The position numbers were made by a program, and so were the translations under genes. A model generated the notes under the pieces. It was not told where the DNA came from, did not search any database, and saw nothing but the letters and a program-made list of their open reading frames with translations. Of a DNA stretch of 10,008 bases, positions 1 through 6,185 are shown in pieces. Location: positions 1 through 10,008 of the forward strand of contig JAFLUJ010000359.1 of assembly GCA_022511485.1 (NCBI GenBank), written 5' to 3'. How positions within the stretch are numbered: the first letter of the stretch is position 1; each line of letters begins with the position of its first letter. The DNA is from Oscillospiraceae bacterium. GTDB lineage: Bacteria; Bacillota; Clostridia; Oscillospirales; Ruminococcaceae.

Positions 1-10
1 GAAGCCGTTC

Positions 11-109
11 AATACTAATCCCGCCAAAACCGTAGGTTTTGGCAAGCCGCCTATTCCAAGGCGGCTCAAAAAATAGACTTTGTCTATTTTTTGACTTGGG
101 ATTAGTATT
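11..109. repeat. Cloverleaf-forming element: 12-bp outer inverted repeat enclosing three perfect hairpins
   Basis: Outer arms AATACTAATCCC (11-22) and GGGATTAGTATT (98-109) are perfect complements. Inside are three consecutive perfect hairpins: GCCAAAACC/GGTTTTGGC (23-31 and 35-43, loop GTA), AGCCGCCT/AGGCGGCT (45-52 and 59-66, loop ATTCCA) and CAAAAAATAGAC/GTCTATTTTTTG (67-78 and 82-93, loop TTT). Only A44 and 94-97 are unpaired at the four-way junction. On the minus strand the element starts within the TAA stop codon of the upstream lipoprotein gene (two of its three bases are in the arm). The third hairpin has A6/T6 flanks, so it could weakly terminate transcription in either direction, but its core is only about 5 bp. 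Nothing coding is visible. The pairings are read directly from the sequence. Whether this is a MITE-like repeat, a terminator or an RNA is inference. Confidence 0.8.
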
Positions 110-1703
110 AATTTGTGTATTCAAGGAAAAGCTTGACCACATATGTAGTGTCGTCCTGACCGTAGGAAATATTATCCGATTTGAATTTGTTTACCGAATT
201 TGTAAGCGCGTCCTCCATAAGATCCAGCGCCTGCTTCCGGCTTGGACTGAACAGATTGTATACGACATCGTCATAGACAGCCTTGCTGCTGCACTGTATC
301 TGAGCGATCAGTTCCTTATTCGCCGACGCTTTGATTATCTGGTCATAAAGCATTTCATATGCCTTATCATAGCTGTCTGCCACCAATCCGTTCACAACAA
401 AGTAATTGAACCGTTCAGACTTTGCTTCCGGATAGGAATAGGTCTGAGCATATACGTTACGGCTGCGGTCAATGACCTCGTCTGTAATACAGAAATAATC
501 ATACCTTACATAGCTGCCCAGCTTTGAATCTGTTACAGCATATGTAATATCTATATGATACCATTCTCCGCCAAGCTTTATCATGTTCCACATATGAGGC
601 GTACCGTCCGCATCTCCTGTTATGGTCAGCGTTTCGATACCCACCTGATCGCAAAGATAGGAAAAAGCCTTTGAATATCCGCCGCAGATGGCTCTTTTAT
701 CGACAAACACTCCGTAAATATCGCTGTGGTGGGGAGCGTCCTCATCATAGACCACATTTTCCGCCAGATAGTCATAAAACAGCTTTACAATATCATACTG
801 GCTCATATCAGAGCTTACCTTTGAAAGGATATTGTTTACCTCCGCATCTATCTCATTCTGCATACGCTCTGTTTCTGACGAGTTGTATTTATAGAAAATC
901 GTTGCTGATTTCAGTCTCTGAGTGGTCGTAACTATAGAATACTGCATTTTTGTATCCAGATAGAATATGGAATTTTCGTCATTATAAACCAGCTCATATA
1001 CGTCACAGTAATCCTGTGTTGTTATATCATCCCTGTCGGAAAGATCAACATAAGCTGATTTTCTTGAAACAGAGCTGATTATGGAATCATAAATATACAG
1101 ACCCTTTTCTCCAAGATTTTTATAACCGTATGGTCTTGAGACCGACGACAGCAGCGAGGGCTTCGTATAAGGAGTTTCGTCTGATAATGTGCCTGTACCT
1201 GATGTGACGGCATTTTCGGAAGTGCTTTGAGTTTGTGCCGCAGAAGCCGTTGTTGTTGACGCCCATATGCCGCCGTTCTGGCTTGTGGATGTGCTGCCCG
1301 GGGCTGTGCTCTGACCGCTGCCGGGATCTGCTGTGCTTGCAGTTGTGGGAACAGGATATGTTGCCTGTGTCGTGGTAAACTGACGTATCGGCACATTGGG
1401 AATATCCGGCAGTACCGAAATAGTGGGTTCTGTTTCCTCAGTCTGAGAGGTCAGAGTGGTGGTAGTGGTAGCAAGGGAGGGCATAAACTCCGTTGACGCT
1501 GTACGGCTTGTGCTTTCTATATCCGGAAGGATCACCGGTTCTGTGACCGTTGTGATCTCCGTCTCATAGATCACCGTAGGTGAAGTAGGATTTGTCATCA
1601 CAACAGGAAGGCCCTCATCCCAGGCGCTGCTGTTGTTATCGCAGGCAGTAAAAAGCATTCCATACATGAGCACTAACCACAGCCATCTTACGGATCTCTT
1701 CAT
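108..1703 (-). CDS. Transglutaminase-like lipoprotein, divergent paralog with long Thr/Ser linker (531 aa)
   Basis: Predicted exported lipoprotein with a transglutaminase-like (papain-fold) domain; substrate unknown. Residues 1-20 are a basic, hydrophobic signal peptide, with Cys21 as the likely lipidation site (LFTAC; the F at -3 is not ideal). Residues 40-180 form a low-complexity Thr/Ser/Pro linker. A helical pre-domain at about 200-255 ends in IFYLD. The core at about 305-410 carries an apparent triad of Cys340 (AICGGYSKAF), His370 (TPHMWN) and Asp385 (WYHIDITYA). The C-terminal domain at about 425-531 has NYFVVNGL. It is the most diverged of the four paralogs: the others have HAWN and TWDDP where this one has HMWN and ITYA, and it lacks their PPAC(T) motif. 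It is the last gene of the run, 95 bp after its neighbour. Its ribosome binding site is poor: a GAGGG about 15 nt before the ATG. Activity as hydrolase, peptidase or crosslinking enzyme cannot be told from the sequence. Confidence 0.9.
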   Translation of the reverse strand: MKRSVRWLWLVLMYGMLFTACDNNSSAWDEGLPVVMTNPTSPTVIYETEITTVTEPVILPDIESTSRTASTEFMPSLATTTTTLTSQTEETEPTISVLPDIPNVPIRQFTTTQATYPVPTTASTADPGSGQSTAPGSTSTSQNGGIWASTTTASAAQTQSTSENAVTSGTGTLSDETPYTKPSLLSSVSRPYGYKNLGEKGLYIYDSIISSVSRKSAYVDLSDRDDITTQDYCDVYELVYNDENSIFYLDTKMQYSIVTTTQRLKSATIFYKYNSSETERMQNEIDAEVNNILSKVSSDMSQYDIVKLFYDYLAENVVYDEDAPHHSDIYGVFVDKRAICGGYSKAFSYLCDQVGIETLTITGDADGTPHMWNMIKLGGEWYHIDITYAVTDSKLGSYVRYDYFCITDEVIDRSRNVYAQTYSYPEAKSERFNYFVVNGLVADSYDKAYEMLYDQIIKASANKELIAQIQCSSKAVYDDVVYNLFSPSRKQALDLMEDALTNSVNKFKSDNISYGQDDTTYVVKLFLEYTN

Positions 1704-1745
1704 ATCAAAAGCACCGTTCCCTCTATCAGATTAGATTACGGAGAT

Positions 1746-1767
1746 CTCTGAAAACATCCTTTCAGAG
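1746..1767. repeat. Intergenic hairpin, 8-bp perfect stem
   Basis: CTCTGAAA (1746-1753) and TTTCAGAG (1760-1767) pair perfectly around a 6-nt loop, in the 95-bp gap between two lipoprotein genes. No U-run follows on the minus strand (next bases are ATCTCCG), so it does not look like an intrinsic terminator. It could mark an RNA processing or stability site in a polycistronic transcript, which is inference. Confidence 0.5.
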
Positions 1768-1774
1768 GACCCCT

Positions 1775-1786
1775 TGTGTCGACACA
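1775..1786. repeat. 12-bp perfect palindrome TGTGTCGACACA
   Basis: A self-complementary 12-mer lies just downstream of the stop codon of the 384-aa lipoprotein gene. It has the size and symmetry of a dimeric regulator's operator, but no promoter could be placed next to it, and chance is possible. Confidence 0.35.
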
Positions 1787-1798
1787 CCGAACACTCTG

Positions 1799-2953
1799 TC
1801 ATTCTGCATCGTCCGATTCATAGATAAGTGAAATATGCACGATAAACAGCGTATCGTTATTGTATTTATATGCTGAACGTATCTTCGTTCCATATTCACC
1901 GTTAATGTCCTCGATCATCTTCTTGATCTCACCGCTGTCAAAAAGTCTTGCCATAGCAGAGAAATAAATATCCTCACCTGACAGACGAAGCTCCGCTTCT
2001 CTTTTCCCCAGGATCCCCGCTGTCTTTATCTGCTCACGGATTGCGTCTGCCGCGTCGGCAGCAGAGCGATACAGCAATTTCTTTTGTGTAAAATAATTTT
2101 CTGTCTTTGCAGTGCAGGGAGGCATCCCGCTGTAAAGCTCATCGGTAAAATGGGTTATCCCCTCGATCTCTTCATCGGAAACAAGCAGATAGTCATGCCT
2201 CACGAAATCCGGATCGTTTCTGCTCAGTATGGGATCGTCCCATGTACAGTCGGCGTTATACCATTGTCCGTCAAGAAGTATCTTGTTCCATGCATGGGTA
2301 TCTCCGTTTTCATTTCTTCCGCATACCGTATAGTTTGGTATCCCGGCTTTATCGCAGAGAAGCGACATTGCAGCCGCATAGCCTTCGCACTGTCCGTAGC
2401 CGCTTACAAGCACTCCGTAGGCAGAATTCACGTGCTCCTTTTTCTGAGCAAATTCACATCCGGTAACTATCCTGTCGTGGAAATGGACTATCTTGTCAAA
2501 ATCCGAGGCGTCATCCGGAAGCTCGCTGATGATAGCCGAAGCTGTAACATCAAGCTCTGCACGTTTGAGATCTGCGTCCTCCTTGCTGTAAAGGTAGCTT
2601 ATTTTCAGTATGGACAGCTCATCGTCAGGCGCATAGAAAATATTGCTGAGCCAGAAATATTTTCTCTCCTGATCGTAGACCAGCTTATATATTTTCCTTG
2701 CGGTGTCTCTGGAGATAGGCTCGTCGAACTCCACATACTCTTCAAAGTTCACCGCAGCGTCCTTTACCTTGTCATAAAGCAGCTTTTCCTCATCAGAAAG
2801 CGCCTCGTAAACAGGGGATACAAACTCCTCAAAGCTTGTATCTATCACCTGTCCTCTGCCGCTTGATGGTCTTTCCGATACCCGGGAGCAGCCTGTGGCA
2901 AGACCTGCCGCGACAGAAGCGCAAAGTACAAATGCTAAAATACTTTTTTTCAT
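1799..2953 (-). CDS. Transglutaminase-like lipoprotein, shortest paralog (384 aa)
   Basis: Predicted exported lipoprotein with a transglutaminase-like core and almost no linker. The signal peptide covers residues 1-21, with Cys22 in LATGC (A at -3, acceptable but not the best lipobox). The helical pre-domain at about 52-103 ends in KYFWLS. The core at about 150-265 has Cys189 (GQCEGYAAAM), His220 (DTHAWN) and Asp235 (WYNADCTWDDP), so the triad appears complete. The C-terminal domain at about 275-384 has PPCTAKTENYF and ends in ISLIYES. The ATG lies 8 bp after the stop of the 459-aa paralog and no Shine-Dalgarno sequence is visible before it, so translation probably depends on reinitiation by ribosomes leaving that gene. 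The short spacer suggests the domain sits close to the membrane, unlike the 531- and 549-aa paralogs. Substrate and exact reaction are unknown. Confidence 0.92.
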   Translation of the reverse strand: MKKSILAFVLCASVAAGLATGCSRVSERPSSGRGQVIDTSFEEFVSPVYEALSDEEKLLYDKVKDAAVNFEEYVEFDEPISRDTARKIYKLVYDQERKYFWLSNIFYAPDDELSILKISYLYSKEDADLKRAELDVTASAIISELPDDASDFDKIVHFHDRIVTGCEFAQKKEHVNSAYGVLVSGYGQCEGYAAAMSLLCDKAGIPNYTVCGRNENGDTHAWNKILLDGQWYNADCTWDDPILSRNDPDFVRHDYLLVSDEEIEGITHFTDELYSGMPPCTAKTENYFTQKKLLYRSAADAADAIREQIKTAGILGKREAELRLSGEDIYFSAMARLFDSGEIKKMIEDINGEYGTKIRSAYKYNNDTLFIVHISLIYESDDAE

Positions 2954-2961
2954 AATATGGT

Positions 2962-4341
2962 TTAGTTATAGATCACATCAAATTCTATAAGGAGCATATA
3001 GTCCCTGCACTCATCGCTTACGCCCTTTACTCCGGAAAATTCCTTTGCATAGGTGTTATAGCTTGTTCTGTCATTGTAGATAGCGTCATAAACGTCCTTA
3101 GAGCCTACCATGATCTGAGCAGTTCTTGAACCGTCCTCTGCCGCTCTTTTGATCTCAGCCTTTATTGCAGCGTCTGCGGAAGCCTTGTCGTTATATACAA
3201 GACCGCTCTTTACAAAATAGTTCTGAGCTGTTTCCGTGCAGGCAGGAGGTGTAAAATATGTGATATATCCTCCGCTGGACAAACGCTTCTGACTAACGTG
3301 CAAATGAGTGATGTCGTGTATCCACTTATCCGGAATGAGGAAATAGTTATATCTGAGATTTTTGTAATTTGGTGTTTTAAGGATCGGATCGTCCCATGTG
3401 CAGTCCAGATTGTACCATGCTCCGTCCACGTCAATGACATTCCATGCATGGGACTGACCTGCTTCTGTCTCGCCGGTGACCACCATGCTTCTTATGCCCG
3501 ATCTGTCACAGAGATACTGCATAGCCTTTGCATAACCCTGACACTGGATATTTCCCTGAGCAGCTCCGCTTCCGAAAGCATTGTAAATGGTAGTGTTATA
3601 ATTTCCGTTTGCGTCGTCCTTAAGCTCAAATGTGGAATTAAGAACAAGATAATCATGGAACACCTTGAGCTTTTCAAATGTAGAGGATTTTCCTGCTGCC
3701 TCCTGAACAAGCTTATCAACGACAGCGTCAATATCCTTCTGCATCTTGTTTATTGCCTCAGCGTCCTTGGTCAGATAGAAGAGCTTGCCCACCTTGTTTT
3801 TGGAGCTCATATAGAAAAGTCTCGGCTCCTGATTATAAACCAGACCGTATATCTTTGCCCATTCCTCGAGAGTGTAGGCGTCCTCGTCGCAGATCTTATA
3901 GCGCAGACCTTCAACGCCGCTTACGATCTCGTCATAAAGCTTCTTTTCCTCAGCAGTAAGGGTAGTGTATGCATATCTTTCATTGGTCGATATCTGGGTA
4001 AGCTCCAGTGAAGCCTTAGTAGTTGTTTCTGTCATCGCATTCATAATATCACCGCTGTCAAGGGTCTCTATAGGTGCATAGGTCTCGCTGACTATAGGCT
4101 CAGTAAGAACATTTCCGTCAACTCCGGTAACATAACCGCCGTCCGCATCTGTCATATAGACGTGTTCATCGTCCAGTTCCGGGAGATCAACTTCTGAACC
4201 TATAACATTTATTGAAATTGTACCTTCCTCACCCTCTGATGTATCAGTATTCTTGTCAGAACATCCTGCCAGCATGGATAATGCTATTGCAAATGCTGCG
4301 ACAGAGTAAATCCATCTTGATCTTTTAAATTTCATATCCAT
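2962..4341 (-). CDS. Transglutaminase-like lipoprotein (459 aa)
   Basis: Predicted exported lipoprotein. The signal peptide has a textbook lipobox (MLAGC, Cys27). Residues 28-120 are an acidic, Thr-containing spacer. The helical pre-domain at about 125-180 ends in RLFYMS. The transglutaminase-like core at about 225-345 shows Cys267 (IQCQGYAKAM), His298 (QSHAWN) and Asp313 (WYNLDCTWDDP), the expected catalytic triad. The C-terminal domain at about 360-459 has FTPPACTETAQNYF and ends in EFDVIYN. The ATG at 4341 is preferred over the in-frame ATG at 4335, because an AGGCGG ribosome binding site (4348-4353) is 6 nt from the first and 12 nt from the second. The gap to the preceding paralog is 194 bp and holds a hairpin and GCTTC repeats. 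The next gene starts 8 bp downstream, suggesting coupling. The core is closest to that of the 549-aa paralog by eye. Confidence 0.93.
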   Translation of the reverse strand: MDMKFKRSRWIYSVAAFAIALSMLAGCSDKNTDTSEGEEGTISINVIGSEVDLPELDDEHVYMTDADGGYVTGVDGNVLTEPIVSETYAPIETLDSGDIMNAMTETTTKASLELTQISTNERYAYTTLTAEEKKLYDEIVSGVEGLRYKICDEDAYTLEEWAKIYGLVYNQEPRLFYMSSKNKVGKLFYLTKDAEAINKMQKDIDAVVDKLVQEAAGKSSTFEKLKVFHDYLVLNSTFELKDDANGNYNTTIYNAFGSGAAQGNIQCQGYAKAMQYLCDRSGIRSMVVTGETEAGQSHAWNVIDVDGAWYNLDCTWDDPILKTPNYKNLRYNYFLIPDKWIHDITHLHVSQKRLSSGGYITYFTPPACTETAQNYFVKSGLVYNDKASADAAIKAEIKRAAEDGSRTAQIMVGSKDVYDAIYNDRTSYNTYAKEFSGVKGVSDECRDYMLLIEFDVIYN

Positions 4342-4425
4342 ATTTATCCGCCTGAAATTTTATCCGGCGAAAGCTCCTTTCAAATTTTTTGATCAGGACA
4401 ATACCGTCCCCGGAAGAGGTCAGCC

Positions 4426-4478
4426 GCTTCCTGTGCGATACTGCTTCCTGCCTCCTGCTTCTTTTTTCTTGCTTCTTG
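4426..4478. repeat. Four imperfect GCTTC(C/T)TG repeats
   Basis: GCTTC cores occur at 4426, 4443, 4457 and 4471, mostly followed by CTG or TTG. On the minus strand this is a purine-rich AGAAGCA/AGGAAGCA tract. Spacing is uneven (14 to 17 nt), so it is a degenerate direct-repeat tract, not a CRISPR. The role is unknown; drift of a low-complexity sequence is possible. Confidence 0.4.
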
Positions 4479-4487
4479 TATGGAGAC

Positions 4488-4516
4488 AGGGGGAGCCGTA
4501 AAACAGCTTTCCCCCT
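4488..4516. repeat. Hairpin AGGGGGAGC/GCT(tt)CCCCCT
   Basis: The arms at 4488-4496 and 4506-4516 form 9 bp with a 2-nt bulge and a 9-nt loop. The stem is GC-rich but is not followed by a U-run on either strand, so full intrinsic termination is unlikely. It may attenuate transcription or protect transcript ends between the 549-aa and 459-aa genes. Confidence 0.5.
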
Positions 4517-4535
4517 ATCCCGGTTTTAAGAAACC

Positions 4536-6185
4536 TTAATTGTACAATATGTCATATTCAACGACGTTCAAATCCTCGGTAAGCTTTTTCTGACGGCTCA
4601 GCCCCTTTACATCCGAGCTCTTGGATTTTGCATAATCCTGTAATATTTTCATATACTTATCGCTTGTAAGAGTTGCCCAGAGGTCGTGATCTGTGACCCT
4701 GACATGAACAGCCTGAGTTCCGGAAGCAAGTACTGCATCAATTTCTGCCTTAAGAGCTTCCACAGCTGAATCAACATCGCTGAATTCCTTGTTGTACGCC
4801 TTGAAATAGTAGCATGAAGTGCTTGTGCAGGCAGGAGGAGTATACAGCTTTATACGTGTGCCGTTTCCTCTTTTTGCAGTGCTTATATTAAGGTGTGAAG
4901 ACTTTATCATATCATCGTTGACCAGGAACAGTATGTGACGAACATAACTGCTTCTGTAATTGTCGCTGTAGGGATCGTCCCAGGTAGTATCAAGGATGTA
5001 GTATCCGTTTTCGCAGTATACAACGTTCCATGCGTGAGTGCTGCCTTCGGTGTTGTTTCCTACTACTGTCATACAGTCAATGCCTGCCATATCGCAGAGG
5101 TACTGTGTTGTCTTTGCATAGCCCTGACACTGGAGCGCTCCGTGACCGCCGAGACCGTTGTAGATACCGCAGGTCTCATAGGTTCCCTGGAGGCTGAATG
5201 TATTGTGAGTAACTACCCAGTCGTGGATGACCTTAAGCTTGCTTACAGTGCTTGTATATCCGTTGACGCTTCTCATGACCTCGCCGGCAGTAGCGTCGAT
5301 AGTCTTCTGGATATTTTCTGCTTCATCGCGTGAGAACATGAAATCAAGATTTATTGAATCATATCCGCTTGGTGCAGAAGTAGAGAGCCAGAAAAGCTGA
5401 GGCTCGTTATTGAATACTATACAGTATACCTTGAAGATGTCATCGGAAAGAAGTCCGTCAGGTACATCTACCTTCCTCTGGAAGTTTTCCGCAGCCTCAA
5501 CGATATTCCTGTAAAGCTTCTGCTCTGAGCTGTTCAGCTGCTGATATGGGTATCTGTCCTTATAACTCTTATTATATGTAGTGCTGATAGGCTTGTTGTC
5601 GGTGGATTTTTCATCATCCGGATTGGGAGCTGCTGTGGTAGTAGTAGTTTTCTTCTTTGTGGTAGTTGCAGCAGCAGTAGTAGTGGTAGTCTGTGCCGGA
5701 GCCTGATCTGTCACATAATCCGAGTGGATAAATGTTCCGTCTGCCAGCTTATAGTAGCCTGTATCTGTAGCGGCAACGACCTCGATCTTTGTACCTACAT
5801 CGTATTTCTTAACTGCCTCTGAACCAACTATAGCCTTTGTTCTTGAATAGCAGGCAGTTTTTATGTACATTGTATCGCTTATTTCTGTTTCGCTCCAGCT
5901 CTTTTCCGCTGTAGCTTCGGTAGCGGCAGTGGAGGTCTCCTCTGTCTCAGAGGTCTCGGAAGTAGTTTCCGATGTCTCCTCTGTTTCTTCGGTAGTTGTT
6001 TCTGTAGTTGTTTCCTCAGTGGTAGTAGTGGTCTCCTCCTCTGTCATTGACATTGTGGTCAGAGACACAGAAGCAGTAGTGCCCTGATCCGGAAGTCCGG
6101 ATGCATCCTCATCGGTCTTTTTACAGCCGGCAAGCATTGAAGCCGCCATCAGAAAGGCGAGTATCAAACTAATCTTTTTCTTCAT
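4536..6185 (-). CDS. Transglutaminase-like lipoprotein with SH3-like domain and Thr/Glu-rich linkers (549 aa)
   Basis: Predicted exported lipoprotein, the largest of the four paralogs. Signal peptide with lipobox MLAGC (Cys21). Residues 47-95 are an almost pure Thr/Glu/Ser linker. Residues about 104-160 resemble a bacterial SH3 domain (start TMYIKTACYSRTKA, then VGTKIEVVA, then GYYKLADGTFIHSDYV), a fold that often binds cell wall peptides. A second Thr/Ala/Lys linker covers 165-187. The helical pre-domain at about 218-270 ends in QLFWLS. The core at about 313-430 has Cys353 (LQCQGYAKTT), His384 (STHAWN) and Asp399 (YYILDTTWDDP). The C-terminal domain at about 445-549 has YTPPACTSTSCYYF and ends in EYDILYN. 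The ATG overlaps the end of the CNNM gene by 17 bp, with AAGGAG at 6196-6201 inside that gene, 10 nt upstream. The SH3 assignment is by pattern only. Substrate unknown. Confidence 0.92.
   Translation of the reverse strand: MKKKISLILAFLMAASMLAGCKKTDEDASGLPDQGTTASVSLTTMSMTEEETTTTTEETTTETTTEETEETSETTSETSETEETSTAATEATAEKSWSETEISDTMYIKTACYSRTKAIVGSEAVKKYDVGTKIEVVAATDTGYYKLADGTFIHSDYVTDQAPAQTTTTTAAATTTKKKTTTTTAAPNPDDEKSTDNKPISTTYNKSYKDRYPYQQLNSSEQKLYRNIVEAAENFQRKVDVPDGLLSDDIFKVYCIVFNNEPQLFWLSTSAPSGYDSINLDFMFSRDEAENIQKTIDATAGEVMRSVNGYTSTVSKLKVIHDWVVTHNTFSLQGTYETCGIYNGLGGHGALQCQGYAKTTQYLCDMAGIDCMTVVGNNTEGSTHAWNVVYCENGYYILDTTWDDPYSDNYRSSYVRHILFLVNDDMIKSSHLNISTAKRGNGTRIKLYTPPACTSTSCYYFKAYNKEFSDVDSAVEALKAEIDAVLASGTQAVHVRVTDHDLWATLTSDKYMKILQDYAKSKSSDVKGLSRQKKLTEDLNVVEYDILYN

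Larger units (their letters stand above)
4342..4535. other. Intergenic region with hairpins and purine-rich repeats
   Basis: This 194-bp gap separates two lipoprotein genes. A short stem, GGTTT/AAACC (4522-4535), directly follows the upstream stop codon on the minus strand. A stronger hairpin is at 4488-4516. Four imperfect copies of GCTTC(C/T)TG (plus-strand sense) lie at about 4426-4478. The ribosome binding site of the next gene is at 4348-4353. No promoter was convincing: TTGAAA followed 15 nt later by TAAAAT (about 4390-4364) has too short a spacer. The gap may be an untranslated spacer within an operon. Confidence 0.5.

Noticed and set aside
11..109. tRNA gene
   Set aside because: The fold is cloverleaf-like, but arm lengths (12, 9, 8, 12 bp), the loops and the lack of anticodon and T-loop signatures exclude a tRNA.
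2084..2866. Plus-strand 260-aa open frame
   Set aside because: It lies fully antisense to the 384-aa lipoprotein gene, has no recognisable domain or convincing start signal, and the minus-strand gene has clear family motifs.
3298..4011. Plus-strand 237-aa open frame
   Set aside because: Antisense shadow of the 459-aa lipoprotein; no domain and no ribosome binding site.
4426..4478. CRISPR array
   Set aside because: Repeats are 8 bases, imperfect and unevenly spaced, with no spacers of proper size and no cas genes.
4488..4516. Intrinsic terminator
   Set aside because: The stem is good but no U-run follows on either strand.
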